A DNA stretch of 64,000 nucleotides from Boswellia sacra. Taxonomy: Eukaryota; Streptophyta; Magnoliopsida; Sapindales; Burseraceae. The DNA lies in NCBI GenBank assembly GCA_013180625.2, contig SNVD02006059.1, positions 172,222 to 236,221 of the forward strand, in the 5' to 3' direction. Below the pieces are notes generated by a model. The model was not told where the DNA came from. It ran no database searches and saw only the letters and a list, made by a program, of their open reading frames with translations. The translations under genes were made by a program, and so were the position numbers. Within the stretch, counting starts at the first letter, position 1. Each line of letters opens with the position of its first letter. This document shows, in pieces, positions 22,768-35,753 of the stretch.

Positions 22768-24989
22768 CTAAACCAGTCCAGGTGTGCTTTGACAAGACCA
22801 TTGAGTGCAGACGGAATTTACAAAACAGATCTGAACTCGTAAAACCTCATGAATGGCACCGCGAGTAAGAACTCCTAGAACTTCCTCTTCTTTTGCCATT
22901 GCAAGATCTCCCAGGGAGACCCAACGGCAGTGAGATTCATCCCGCATGCGGAAGCCATAAAACCATCTGCCGAGCTTCCACCATTTAATGCGCACTTGAC
23001 GCTCTGAAATCTTGCAAACCTGAAGTGCTTCCACCACATACTCACGCTGCAGTCATGATTTGCCAACATAATGGATCATATTTATTATACTAGCAAAAAT
23101 AAAGATGTTACTCAGTATTATCTAATAATGAAGTTTGCAGTTATGAAAAATCAGAACTTTTTCCCACAATTAAGTGCCTGCTGATGAACTTTTGTTCTGT
23201 AAGTTCACTCGCAATATAGCACGCTCAGGTGGGCAAAACACGATCAGTGGGGCACAATTGTGAAGCTGCAATCTATGTATTCTCCATGATTGCTAGTATG
23301 CTACCCACCCATGGTGGTTGCGGGATGGCTGGCCCTTCACACCAGAGGGGAAGGCCAAGGTGTCTATTGGATAATTAGCCCATACCTGCACTATAGGCAG
23401 TTTTTTATTTTTATTTTCATTTAAATTTTTAAGTGTAGTATTAGGCAAAACTTCTTATTTTAGCACAACTTCAATGAATTGCTCAAAAGACTAATTGGGT
23501 CATGCTTGCTTTTGCTTAAAGCCAGGTTTCTAAGAGATTGGACTTTAAAACCAGAACTCGAGGTGAGATTTCTTCAGCTTTAAAACAAACTAAATAGAGC
23601 CCAAAATTGACCTAGGTTTGGGCAGCGAAATCTGTAGCCAGATCATTACGAGCCCCAACTTCAAAGGCCATTTCCGAACCATCTCTCCTCAAAAAATACA
23701 AATTTTTAGCATACAGCCATAAACACCATCTTTCTATCTCTTCCGATTTCCTTACTAAAAGAGAATTCTGCAATGGCATGCTTCATGGTTAATGAACTTC
23801 ATATGGAAGAGAAGCAGCTTAGCAATATCTTTATGGGATACGAATCTAAGTAAACTAACCAAAAATTTTAATATACTATTTATCTAGCATTCAGTTAATC
23901 TGTCAATATAACTGACTTCTTCAGAGTTATTACAGCCTCTACCAACTCTGATTCCTATATATGATGAAAACGGCTGTATATCTTTGCTAACTAGATCTCC
24001 ATTTGGTCAGAAAAACCATAGATACCGCTTGCTAATGCTGCAGTATAACCATTAAAATGAGAAAATGCACATTCCTTTCCACTGGGATAACCCCATTTCA
24101 AAGAAGTGCAGCCAAAAAAAAAAAAAAAGGCAGGCAGGACTTGTTACCGGCACATTAAGCCAGGAAATGCAGTAGTGCAAGGCAACCAAGTTAAGTAACA
24201 CATTGAAGTTGGGTTTCAAAAGGAACATCTGCACATCCTTGAACCCAAGCTGCAAGGTGTTGAGGTCCTCGATAGCTTGTAAATAATCTCCAACCTCTAG
24301 TGAAGCCGACCGCGTGCATTGTTCCACATACTTAACCACATCAGCTGCTCCACTTGCCATCTCATTGTGCCGTTTCATGTAAAAGCCCCTCCATCCCTAC
24401 ACCATCAGCCTTAAACATTTACCAATTCTGATAGAATACATAGGTCACAAATTCAGTAAAAATAAAATAATAAGATTGTTACGACTACTACCAGCGCGGT
24501 AATTACAGTTACAGAGATAACTAACTAGTGACAACCTCGGAGGTGGCGCCCGAATTCTGAGAAGAAGATCCATTGAACGAAGACAGAAGAGGCCATCTTT
24601 GTCTTGTAAGAGACTCCCATATGCAATCGGATCGGCATAGGTTCCTCCAGAACCGGGAACAACTTCCCAGAGCACACACCTCGGGTTCCTTAACATTAAT
24701 TTCCCAAAATTTCGAATTGAATAATTAATATATTAAATACCCAAAGGAATGATAATGATAAAAAAGGAAAAGGGACAGTAGAATTTATGCATGAAACCGA
24801 AACCGAAACCGAAACCTCAAGGAAAGAAGCAATTTTGAGGGTGATATCGTCGGGGAGTGAGCTTTGAATTTTACAGAGCGACTGCTTCATTACTAGTAGA
24901 GACTTCTTGTTGCTGTGAATATCATTGTTATTGTTTTTGGGGTCTTCCTCAGTTTCAGTTTGGGAAGAAATGGAATGAGATGATTCCAT
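22768..24989 (-). CDS. FBP7: F-box protein, FBP7 type
   Basis: Four exons: 24989-24816, 24688-24536, 24396-24148, 23046-22768; 284 residues. The F-box starts at about residue 43 and crosses the first splice site: LPDDITLKIASFLE joins EPEVCALGSCSRFWRNLC, giving the family's normal spacing. Then follow IWESLTRQRWPLL, GWRGFYMKRHNEMA, SLEVGDYLQAI, GFKDVQMFLLKPNFNVLLNL, ISERQVRIKWWKLGRWFYGFRMRDE and KEEEVLGVLTRGAIHEVLRVQI, which I recognise as Arabidopsis F-box protein 7. F-box proteins link SKP1-cullin ubiquitin ligases to substrates; FBP7 has been tied to translation under temperature stress. Start is the ATG at 24989; one 13 codons upstream (25028) is in frame and possible. The last about 18 residues are less conserved. 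Confidence 0.88.
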
Positions 24990-25990
24990 GGTTAGTTTTG
25001 TTTTGGAGAAGACGATTATTTTTGTCATCTTAAAAAGGTCAAGATTTTAAAGTGAGATTAAGCTTTTTGTCGTGGTACGCAACGGTTAGGAGTGAGGAAG
25101 TGGTACTTTGACTTTCCGATGATCAACGGTCGTGATCAGTTGCCTACTATTTTGCGGCACTGCTCCATGGAAACCTTTATATTTGGGACGGTGCAAGAAA
25201 ATAGCAAGTTAGAGTTTTTGCAAAATCAACCGAATTTTTTTTAATTTACCTTTTTTATTATCAAACCAGTTTGTTATCAAAATTTGATATTTAGTTTTAG
25301 TTGTTCTCAATATAAATGTGACACACGAAACATTTAAACAAGCAATTAACATTTTTATCTAGTTATACTCAACATACTTGCGACCATTCAGACACCTTAT
25401 TAAAAATTACAATAATAATAATAAATTTTTTCTAAACTGCAAAATCACTTCGAAAATTGACTATTATGAGATTAGGAAAGGATCACCAGGCAGACTGTCA
25501 TAAATGATTAAACTGCTGAATTCCAGTGTTAGTTATCAAAGTGTTCCAGGGTCGGAATCTTGGAAGTGAGAATAATGATGTAAATCATCAATGTTTAAGA
25601 CTTTTGGATGCACGTAATTTAGCTATTTGCAGTTGCACTTAGAATTAGACCTTTGGAGTAGGAAGAACGATGTTAAAGATAAATTGTTTCACATTATATC
25701 AAAGAATAGATTATAGATTCTTTAATTTATATGATTCTTTATTTTTGAATCACTGTATATGTATGTGCAATGTATGTTTATGTTATATGGGATTTGACAA
25801 CATTAGAATTTCTCACATTATATCAAAGAGCAGATTATAGATCCTTTTATTTATATGATTCTCTATTTTTGAATCACTATATATGTATGTGTAATGTATG
25901 TTTATGTTACATGGGATTGACAACAATTGAATTTCTCACTAACTGCCTGCAACTAGCAGGATGCCCAAAGACACCAAAATCATCTGCTGC
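24990..25990. other. Spacer between F-box and DRB genes
   Basis: Promoter and 5' UTR of the F-box gene followed by AT-rich sequence and the 124-bp tandem duplication at 25690-25939. No gene supported. Confidence 0.5.
25690..25939. repeat. Tandem duplication, two copies of about 124 bp
   Basis: CACATTATATCAAAGA... starts at 25690 and again at 25814; the copies differ at scattered positions. It lies just past the stop codon of the DRB gene and probably in its 3' UTR or flank. Confidence 0.8.
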
Positions 25991-28900
25991 TCAAATTCGA
26001 AGCTTACTAAAGTCTGAACTTGCATCTGAAATTTCTGCTCTTGGTTCTTCAGTTACCTTCTTTTCCACCACCAAAAATGATCCGTCGCTGCTAGGACCTG
26101 GAAATTTCTTTGCAGGAGGAGACGAGCAGACAGGCACAACTGATCTTATATGAACTGCAGGTGCCATGAAATTAACTGAAGGCCTGCATCCCAGGTTCTT
26201 TTTTCCTTCCGGCCAAGGTCTAGGTGAATGTGTAGAGGTGGAAATCCTTGTTGGTGATGGAGCATGCATAAGAGGGCTTGAACTCTGAGGTCTGATGCTG
26301 CAGCCAGCGGATACAGCACCAGATCTGATTGTCACAGGGGCTGCAAAAGTAGCTGGCACAAAACTTCTGGCTGTTCCAGAAGAACTAAACATTGAGGGGT
26401 TTGATGGCCGAATATTAGATGATGAGAGGTCTAAGCCCTCCGCGCTTTGTGAGTGGAACTTACTTGCATCGATGCTTATCAGTCTTGGTCTAAATCTGGC
26501 ATCCATGAACCCAGGAGAAATCAAATTACACGGTTCAGTTTGGTTGTGCTGCAACTGATGAATTGAGTTTCCAGTGTTGGATGCTGAACTGCCACTCTTC
26601 TTTTCATCCCTCTCTTGAAGCATGTCCAGCACTCTCTGTTCATAATGACCGTCGAGGGAAACCACAGAACTTGGTATTTCAGTTGGAGAAAGCCTGGGTA
26701 CAAGCCACTCCTCTTCCGTTTGTGGATTTTCCTCTATCTCTTGTATCTTGACTTGGGAAACACTCGTGGCTGGAAGACACATCATATGGTTTGAGAAGTA
26801 GAGAAATGGGCCAATTTCTGGAAAAGGAGATTTAGGTTCTTGTGCCTGTGACAGGAAATAATGTCCTTGATCTGGCTGCAATATCGACCGAATAATTGGG
26901 AAAAATTGAGGTCCAATGGAAGAGGGAGGTAAAGCTGAAAGTGCCAACAAGTAATCCTGCTGCCGAGATACTATTCCTTGGGGATGAGTTTGGTAAAGGG
27001 ATAATTCTGGGGAAAGTTGAGAGCAGTGCCAACTTTGCTGCTGTAAAGAAAATGATCTAGTATTACCATATGGGATCACACCCCTCCCAACAGAAGCAGA
27101 ACCTCGTCCAAGTCTCCTATCTCTTTGTTGTGAATTGTTAATTTCCCGTGGTCTTAGAGTTGCAAGATAACGGGCAATAATTACTTGTTCCTGCTCACCA
27201 TTTGTTGAGGACTCTAACAGAGGAGAAGAGGAGGAAGAGGCCAACTTTGATACTGCACATGGGCACCAGAAGATATATCAGACAAGAAAGATAAGCCATA
27301 CATAACACCGTTAATTTCCTGTGGAATTAAACAAAAAAAAATTTCTGCTAATCAATTTAGCATATGCAACAACCCCTAGTCCAACCCATCTAAGAAAGTT
27401 TAAATGAATGCATGTTCTGAGGAAAAAGGTCAATTGAACAGTCTATGATATAGCCACCTGATTTTTTCTTCTCCCCTCCTTTCTTTTGTGATGGTTCTAG
27501 GGCAATCGAGCCATGTCTATCACATTATAAGTGAAACTTGTGCCTTCTACTGGGGCAAGACATACCTGGAGCACTCTGCAAAATAAAAAATATAATAGAA
27601 AAGAGAAAAAAAAATACATACATTTTTTCAAGGCTGACCAAGCAGCCAATGCAGCATTTTTCTGCGCTTGCTTCTTTGTTTTAGCCAGATCTCCTGTAAA
27701 TTTCATTCCAGCAAGTTCCACTGTACAAGAGAAAACAGGAACATGGCCTGGTCCAGATCGAATAGTGGTGTAAACTGGTAGTTTCAGCCCAGCTCTATGT
27801 GCTGTCTCTTGAAGTAGATTCTTGTAAACTCCAGTTTCATCCTGTATTGAAGAGATTTTCAAATGTGCATTAGATAGTTTTCAAAAATGCTTAAAAGGAA
27901 AATCATTGGCAGGTATTACATCCCATGTAGAGAACAAAATTGAGTTGACCAAATTAACTTTACTAAGACTTAAGTCATTTGTAGCTTCAGAGTGAATGTT
28001 TAATATGTATAATCTCCATAAAAGTTACATTTGGCTCACTGGGCCTAAAAGCTACCAAACAGGAGAAAACCCTTCCACAGAGTGCAGAATTCAATCCCAG
28101 TCACTTGCATGATTAAAAGAGATTTAATTCGCTAGTTCACCCTCATTGGGAACAACTTTTGAGATAAGATGTAAATTTAGAGGCCATTTCTAGAGCACAG
28201 TTTTAGCTTGATTCTGTACAGCCTCGGTAACCCTCTGCAATCTTTTTTATTTCTTTTGAACATCTAGTCCACTTCTTTAATTCTTTTCTTCAACTAATAT
28301 CTTTTCATGTCTTATATAAAAAATAATAAAGAAGCTTGATACCAAATTTAGACAATGTCCATTCCATATGGCCAATCTATATAATGTCTATTATCATCGA
28401 ATATTATGTCATCTCCAGATATCATAAAGGGAATTTCTAACTTAATGCATTTAACTACTACTAATTCAAAAAGTTTAAGAAGACATATGGTATTAACCTC
28501 TTTCAGAATAAAAGCTAAGTATTGGCATCATAATGCTTACACCTTATGAGAGAATAGAGTAGGTTCGTGACTTAAATAAGGATCTTGTACATAATGTGAT
28601 TCCATGCGTTCAAACTTATACCTCCAACTTATGTAGAGCATATATAATTAAAAGCATTATGAAACAAAAGCCATTAAATAACTTAACAAAGGTCGCTAAG
28701 ATACTAAATGAAAGAAAAAGGAAGTAAACATAAGTTAACCATATACCAATACTCTTGCAGCCAGTGCCTTGGAGGGTCCTTTCTGTGAAAGCACGCTAAG
28801 TGCAACTTCAGCTGCAGCATGCTCAGCCTGTCTGAGAGTACAGCAAAAGGTTGGACTCTCAAATATTTCCCCATTGAAGTTAACTGTCGCTTTGAAACGA

Positions 28901-28992
28901 GGGGCATGATCTGGTCCTTCTCGAATACAGGAATAAGACGGCAAGTTGAAACAGCTTCTCTGAGCCAATTCTTGCAACTGATTCTTATACAT
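25991..28992 (-). CDS. Double-stranded RNA-binding protein, DRB2/3/5 clade (DRB3/DRB5-like)
   Basis: Three coding exons: 28992-28747, 27841-27622, 27252-25991; 575 residues. Two double-stranded-RNA-binding motifs lie at the N-terminus: residues 1 to about 70 (MYKNQLQELAQRSCFNLPSY..., ending with the basic helix) and about 83-150 (DETGVYKNLLQETAHRAG... KTKKQAQKNAALAAWSALKK). EQVIIARYLATLRP follows, a stretch the DRB2/3/5 clade shares. The remaining about 370 residues are Ser/Pro/Gln-rich and probably disordered. Start is MYKN, the family's invariant N-terminus. DRB proteins act in small-RNA pathways and antiviral defence with Dicer-like enzymes; DRB3 and DRB5 specifics are from the literature, not this sequence. 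A 5' UTR exon likely ends at 30039 (GAG/GTAAAG donor), giving a 5' UTR intron of about 1 kb. Confidence 0.9.
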
Positions 28993-30170
28993 CCCTGTGA
29001 TTCCAGATGACCACAAAGAAATAAAAAAAGGATGGAAAGTTCAGTTATATTCAGAGATAATAGGGAGAGAGTGAGAAGGCACTTTATCTTTTAAAGAAGT
29101 ATTAATGAATCACATAATCCATATGACATCAAACCCTAAAACATTTTGCCAGAGGATTTTTTCCCAGAGCCCTCAAAAGTTTGAATTTTCTACCGTAAGA
29201 ATACAAAGTTTATATTGCAGCTCCAATTTAACCACTTAGACAATCCAACCAGAGATCACAAAACTCACTTACGCACCTAGCAAGCACTAAAATCAATGCA
29301 ATTGTGTGCATGACATAGTAACCAAAAACCAGTCCTAGGATACTCTAATTTAACCACTTAGACAACCCAACCAGAGATCACAAAACACAGACGCACCTAG
29401 CGAGCACTAAAATCAATGCAATTGTGTGCACGACATAGTAAGAAAAAACCTGTCCTAGTAATATCACTGAAAAGACAAGAATAGAATTCCTTTTCAGAGT
29501 TGAGTTCATGCGTTGCCATGAAAACATTACACGTTTTATTTCACCCAAAGATTGAACAACAAAGCAAAGTCTTTCAGATGAAACAGCAGGAAAGTAATTC
29601 ACTCGTAAGAAACCAAGCCATGGAAAGAAAAGGTAAATGGGAAGGTATGAATCATATGGTAGTCTTTAAATCATCCCGTTTATCGAACTTAAAGGTACAA
29701 TACCAACCACCAAATGAATTGAACCGACAGAGTATTTACTACTTGTAATGTATTGAATGTTATTAAAACTCATTCACATAACCCCATTTGAAATAAAGTA
29801 TATTAAAAACCTCGATCAGATCGCCCACAGCACCAATAACCAGCCGAAAGATTCATTTGGATTCAAGAAACCCAAAAGGGTCTCGATATTCAAACTTGAG
29901 CGACAGCACAATCCCACAAAGCTCTAAAACAAATACCCAGAAACAAAAGTAACATAAAACTATCACCCATTTAATCAAATTTCATCCTGAGCTGCATATA
30001 ACAAAATAAATATGATTAAAAAAAAAAAGGAACTTTACCTCAAAACAGTCTCAAGCTTTGAGATTTTTTGACCCAGGTGAGGGGTCGATCACTGCAAAAA
30101 GTAACTCATAGTCTCCGGAAGGAACTCCAATAAGATCTAAACAACAAACTCAACTATCTGAGTCTTTCGT
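28993..30170. other. 5' UTR intron and leader of the DRB gene
   Basis: On the minus strand a donor GAG/GTAAAGTT lies at 30039/30038 and an acceptor CACAG just before the start codon. The leader exon is inferred. The intron carries the tandem duplication at 29225-29460. Confidence 0.5.
29225..29460. repeat. Tandem duplication, two copies of about 122 bp
   Basis: TTTAACCACTTAGACAA... begins at 29227 and again at 29349, and the copies stay alike through GCAATTGTGTGCA and GTCCTAG. It lies in the inferred 5' UTR intron of the DRB gene. Confidence 0.8.
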
Positions 30171-31993
30171 GATAGATTTATTTATTTATTTATTTATTTT
30201 CTTGTCGTTGCCGTTGTTGTTTTCTATGTTAATGTTTTGTACTTTCTACTGCCAAGTTTAGTACGGCAGTGAACTGACTTTGTTCAGTTGTTGCCCATAC
30301 TTGATGATGAAGTTACTTAAGCAACTTGAACAATACAACGATTAAAAAGGCAAGCTATGAAGCTGCCTTTAACATCAGCCATTAATGGTGTATTAAGTTT
30401 TGGTGGTTTCGCTAATCGGCACCCACCGCACTAAATATTTTAAGCGCATTATCTTCTCAGAATGTTGATATCTTGTGGCCGTGGCATGTATAAAATAAAA
30501 ACTAACAGCGTGTGAATTCAGTATTTTTATTTTTAATTAAATTTAAAAATATATAATTAATTTTAAATTATTTTTAATTTTAAAAAGATATATTATTGAA
30601 ATTGATTATAAATTATATTAAAAAATATATAATATAGAAAATAGAATTTGAATTTATAAAGGAAAAGAGCCCATAATTCCTCTCCTCGCTATTATTACTT
30701 CTGTGCAGGCTTCTCAAGCTACCATGTGTAAGTACGTTTGTATTGTATGTATTTATTTATGTTTTTAATTGTATTATGAGACAATGACTTGGTACTTTTA
30801 AATGTAATGTTGAGTAATTGATCATTAAAGATATTTGGAAATGGACATTTTCCAACATGTAATGACAACAACAACTATTTTTTTAAAAAATTATCATGTA
30901 TTTTAAATTCAATATTTTTGGATTACACATAATAAATCAAACAATGATATTAAAAATAAATTTCAATTACATAAAATTAGCATCTAAGCCAGATTTCAAG
31001 ACCATTAAGACAATGATAAAGCAGCTAATAAATCCAGAAGCAAAGAGCATCCAGTTTTGAGTTTATGACATCCAAAACTTTACCTCTGGGCAAAGGTGAC
31101 ATAGCTAGTAGCCTAGTAGTTCTAGAATGGAGATTAGCAGTGGAGCTATGGAGGTGTTTATATAGAACAATAATGTCTAACTGAAAACATTCATTCATTA
31201 AAACACCAAGAAGGAGACAAAAGAAGTTATGAACTTTTTGTACAGACCGACTAATCTGTTAACTGTAAAAGGTGGGCTTTTCAATACATAGCATAAGATT
31301 TTCAAAGCAAATGAAGAGATAAAATTTAATGCAAATAAGCACCAATTGCTTCCACAGCGAATGTTATGTTAAATGAACTGGAATTCCTTGCAAAATCCAA
31401 TGAAACAGTAGAAATTTTCATTGCAAGATAGATTGATCGTTAACTTAGAACATTCAAATTAAACTAATCCCAAATTCTTCGTCAATCTTGAGTTACTCAT
31501 TTGGATTTGAGTGAAAACTTGTTTTTGAAAAAACTTCAAAAGGTTGAGCCAAAGAAAAAGTCACCTCGTTCTAATATCTAAGAAGTTCTAGGTTTGAGGT
31601 CCAAGTCTCATCGGCACAAATTCTTTAGGGTGATGTCCCCATGCTACAGCACAAGGTTTACCCTATTTGTGTCTATTTGTGTGGAGGGTGTTTTGTTTTA
31701 TATAAAAAACAGAAATTTGTGGTTGAAATGAGTTCTAAAAGTTTTAAGGACATACATAAAAAAACGAAAACATCGTGTAGAAAAAGAATATTTTCCTCGC
31801 AGATATTATCCACCTATCGTTCAGAATGCAAGCCGATAGAGCGTCAAGCAACGGCCATGAACACAACACCGTCCCAAAACACTCCTCAAATTCTCTTTCA
31901 CTGTCGTCTCTTGTCTTTACCAAACTTGAGTGAGAACTATAATCACGGTTTTCACTTCCTTTCAGCTCCCAACCTTCTTGAAGTAGAACAACA
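30171..31993. other. Intergenic region between divergent DRB and DVR genes
   Basis: A TTTA microsatellite at about 30178-30200 and AT-rich spacer. The DVR leader is somewhere after about 31800. No further gene supported. Confidence 0.5.
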
Positions 31994-33253
31994 ATGTCTC
32001 ATTGTTTCTCCTTCAATGTGTTCACTCTACAGTCACCAAGGAGCCAGGGTTGCAGCAGAACTCGCTTCCCTTCTCAGCTCATTAATCAAAGCAAGGTAAA
32101 CTTTTTTCCACTTGCTTCACCATGTCATCATTTAAATCTATTACGACCCTTTACGTTTATCAGTAAAAGGCTCAACCCCATTACAGCTTCAACAAAATCT
32201 GTTGAAACGACGAGCCCATCTACGTTTAGAAGCAAGAACCCGAAAGATATTAACATCTTGGTGGTGGGTTCAACTGGGTATATAGGAAAGTTTGTGGTGC
32301 AAGAGCTAGTTAATAGAGGCTTTAATGTTATTGCAGTTGCTAGGGAAAGGAGTGGAATTAGAGGTAGACATGATAAAGAAGAGACCTTGAAACAGTTGCA
32401 AGGAGCCAATGTATGCTTTTCAGAAGTGGCCAATGAAGAAATTTTGGAGAAATCTTTGGAAAATTTGGGAGTTTCAGTGGATATTGTTGTTTCTTGCCTT
32501 GCTAGTCGGACTGGTGGGGTGAAAGATTCATGGAAAATTGATTATGAGGCAACAAGGAATAGCCTTGTTGCTGGTAGGAATCGTGGTGCTTCGCATTTTG
32601 TATTGCTTTCCGCGATATGTGTGCAAAAACCCCTCCTTGAGTTTCAGCGTGCAAAGTTGAAGTTTGAGGCTGAATTGATAAAAGAAGCTGAAGAAGATAG
32701 CGGGTTCACCTATAGTATAGTGAGGCCAACTGCGTTTTTTAAGAGCTTAGGTGGTCAGGTTGAGCTGGTGAAAGATGGGAAGCCTTATGTGATGTTTGGA
32801 GATGGGAGATTGTGTGCTTGCAAGCCTATTAGCGAGCAAGATTTGGCTTCATTTATTGCTGATTGTGTGTTGGATGAAGATAAGATTAACCAGATATTGC
32901 CAATTGGTGGACCTGGGAAGGCATTAACACCATTGGAACAGGGTGAGATGTTGTTTAGACTTGTGGGCAAGGAACCAAAGTTCCTGAAGGTCCCAATTGG
33001 TATCATGGATTTCGCTATTGGTGTTCTTGATTTCCTTGTAAAGATTTTTCCTGCAATGGAAGATGTAGCTGAGTTTGGGAAAATTGGAAGGTACTATGCA
33101 GCTGAGAGTATGTTGGTTTTGGATCCTGAGACTGGTGAGTATAGTGCTGAACAAACACCAAGTTATGGGAAGGACACTCTGGAAGAATTCTTTGAGAGGG
33201 TGCTTAGGGAAGGGATGGCTGGTCAGGAATTGGGGGAACAAACAATCTTCTAG
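31994..33253 (+). CDS. DVR: Divinyl chlorophyllide a 8-vinyl-reductase, chloroplastic
   Basis: A single intronless frame of 419 residues. It reduces the 8-vinyl group of divinyl chlorophyllide a (or protochlorophyllide) with NADPH, a late step of chlorophyll synthesis in plastids. The first about 70 residues are rich in Ser, Asn and basic residues with almost no acidic ones, as in a transit peptide. The nucleotide-binding loop is [13 protein letters not shown] (G92, G95, G98). Other family stretches are [75 protein letters not shown] and [13 protein letters not shown]. Length and content match Arabidopsis DVR/PCB2. The start [10 protein letters not shown] is in frame with no alternative giving a longer plausible transit peptide. 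Full-length, no damage seen. Confidence 0.95.
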   Translation: MSHCFSFNVFTLQSPRSQGCSRTRFPSQLINQSKVNFFPLASPCHHLNLLRPFTFISKRLNPITASTKSVETTSPSTFRSKNPKDINILVVGSTGYIGKFVVQELVNRGFNVIAVARERSGIRGRHDKEETLKQLQGANVCFSEVANEEILEKSLENLGVSVDIVVSCLASRTGGVKDSWKIDYEATRNSLVAGRNRGASHFVLLSAICVQKPLLEFQRAKLKFEAELIKEAEEDSGFTYSIVRPTAFFKSLGGQVELVKDGKPYVMFGDGRLCACKPISEQDLASFIADCVLDEDKINQILPIGGPGKALTPLEQGEMLFRLVGKEPKFLKVPIGIMDFAIGVLDFLVKIFPAMEDVAEFGKIGRYYAAESMLVLDPETGEYSAEQTPSYGKDTLEEFFERVLREGMAGQELGEQTIF

Positions 33254-34883
33254 ATATTCTTGTTTGTGAAAGTTGTAAATTTAATGTACCATCAGTTTTG
33301 TAGCACGGCATGCATAAAGTCAAGTCAAGCTGTTGTATGGATTTTAGCTGATTTTTTTTGCAAAGCTTGTTCCTTGACAAATTTATAAATTAACATTTGT
33401 GTGAAAAGCATGATAAATCTTCAATGATATGTTTATGGATGATATTTCTCTATTGTGTGTGCCAAACCAATCAATTGCAGAATGCTCATATGATTGCAGA
33501 TTTATGAAGGTATGAGGATTTGATCACTTGAACTGTCATCTGCTCAACAGCTTAAGAATAGTTGTTGACTTATGAAATTTTGAACTCCTATACTAGATCA
33601 CCAATGTAACCTATATTTCAGTTAGCACATTATTTTCAGGTGTGTTATGACATGTTTTTAATTGATAAACCCGTTGCTTCATTTGAGCATGCCGACAAAC
33701 TAGATTTAGAACATAAATATATGTGGCCGGTTTGTGGATCTGATCATTGTGTGAGTCCTAGATTTTTTTGCTTTCAATATGTCAGAAACAGATTAACTTC
33801 TTTAACCATTTTTTTTTTCATTTTTTTTGCTGGGTCATTAGCTTCATACCTGACTGATATAGTTTTTAAATTAAATATCTGTTAAAACTTTTAGTTGAAA
33901 AGCTAAAATTATAACTTGAGGCTTATGTGAAGATTGCCGGAAAGTCAAACTTAGAATAAGCAATTTCCAGTTTATGGATTGGGAATGTACTCAGATGAGT
34001 TTTACTGCAAACACTGGGTATTAAACGGTTGTCTGTTTTGCCAAGTTGTTGCTTCAAGTCTTGAGGCAGCGGCCAGCCATCTTATGTGGAAAATGGGATG
34101 AACCTTTCAGTTCTTAAGAACCCTTTTTATTTTTTAAATATATATTTATTACACTGCTTATATACCTAAACAAGTGATAGAATTCACTTCTGATAAACCC
34201 AAATTTCTTGCTTAGATTGCTAATATATTACTATTGCCATCCAAGTTTGTGGGAACATTGTTTTCCTCCCCAAGTTCAGAGCCTCTGGTTCTCTCATGTC
34301 TCGATGGATGGTATTGATAATTTTCTGTTTTCATAGTCTCTCATGCACGTTGGGAGTTTCCGTTACAGTATGTTGGGACCCACAGCTGGCATATTTGAGC
34401 AAATTCTTCCTAGTATTTTCTTACAATTATGTCTCTGTATCGAGCAAAATTTAGAGGGCTTACAAAAGTTGCCTTCGAAATTCTCAAAGAAATGCTTGCT
34501 TTATGCCACCAATTTCTCTTGGATTTATATTCAGCAAGGCCGCTGTGCAGTATATGGCTAGCCCCGCAAGTGATGGTGCTGGAGGCTGTTTTGTGCAAGC
34601 TGATTATTTGATGTTCCATTAGAACAGAATAACTCATCTGATTTTGTAAGTTTAGGTCGATATACCTTATTCCAACAAGAATACCACCACAGAAAATCTT
34701 ACTGTTCACTTCTCTTTTTTGGAGAACTTACAAATAAATTAAATACCATAAAAATATGACAGAGATATTACTGCAGGTAGACAACCTATGAATACAACTC
34801 CTAGACACATGAGACAAGACTTATAAACGAATACACGAGATAATTTGCCACCACTAATGGAATTCAGATAGCTGGCTGGTTCT
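33254..34883. other. Intergenic sequence between DVR and CASP-like gene
   Basis: 3' UTRs of the two convergent genes and spacer. Short open frames at 33640-33885 and 34343-34709 have no recognisable content. Confidence 0.5.
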
Positions 34884-35753
34884 CTAGTCATGAACCCGTT
34901 TGTAAAGGGAGTAGGTGGAAAGCATGGAGAGCACAACAAGAAGAATGGCTGCAAACAGTGACATTGCAATGGAACTTCCTACATGTTTGCAGAACTTGTC
35001 ATAAACATTGCACACCTTGTTCCAGCTCACGTGTTCATTGCCCTTCAATCCAATATATCCAACACCCCCTGCTGCACCAGTTGCTGAAGCTACCATCCCC
35101 AACAATAGCTGCATTATAGGCAAGATTATTTATTAATGCTGTTTTCGACAAACAATATTCATAAAACAGAAAACAATTTCAATATCATGGCACATGAATT
35201 TTTGTTCTCTGTAGCCACCATCACTAGTAACTGGAGTCCTACTTTGAAAAGAGATGTTGAGGGCTTACCACATCCCAAACTGCAAAAAGGAACAAGTATT
35301 TTGAGGATGCCGACTTCGACATGAGTGCTGAAAGTGATGCAAGTGTTGTAATGATACTGTATAGGCAAGCAACCGAGAGTGCGACTACAAAATATCTGCA
35401 CAAGCGTTATTCGTATATGTTAAATTGAAGTTAAAACTTTCATTTTCATGATTAAGCTTTAAAGATGAAGCAAGAAGGGTTAAAGCAACCGTGTAATAAG
35501 CTCATATACATGACTTGGAAAGAACATTATGGAATAATTATTCAACATACATGAAGGCTGGTGAGTGATTGAACTTGGCAGCAATATTAACTGTAAAAGG
35601 TAATCCTGGCACTGCTACAGGAGCTGTTTGCTTGCTAGTGACCATAAGAACGACAGCAGTTAGCGAGGCTGCAAACAATAAGAGCCTAAGAGTCACATGA
35701 ACACCAGAACAACGGCTAGGAGCTGGTGTGCATGGCTTATTGGTGGATTCCAT
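34884..35753 (-). CDS. CASP-like membrane protein (UPF0497 / CASPL1), copy A
   Basis: Three exons: 35753-35551, 35395-35269, 35108-34884; 184 residues. A short cytosolic N-terminus is followed by four hydrophobic segments: about 24-44 ([19 protein letters not shown]), 68-90 ([20 protein letters not shown]), 112-130 ([20 protein letters not shown]) and 155-175. The Arg in the first segment and the Asp at the end of exon 2 (AVWD) are the conserved charged residues of the CASP/MARVEL-like family. Loop residues include KFNHSPAF and KFCKHVG. The donor after the second base of the codon following SPAF replaces the unspliced Met by Ile. The family forms plasma-membrane scaffolds, best known in the Casparian strip; this member's role is unknown. 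A TATATATA stretch lies about 90 bp upstream. Paralogue of the gene at 50138-52151. Confidence 0.9.

Noticed and set aside
24445..24696. Frame MLRNPRCVLWEVVPG... as an exon
   Set aside because: The frame shifted by one encodes the F-box continuation CALGSCSRFW, which joins the neighbouring exons in phase.
34343..34709. Open frames on both strands between DVR and the CASP-like gene
   Set aside because: Short, overlapping in both directions, without any recognisable content.
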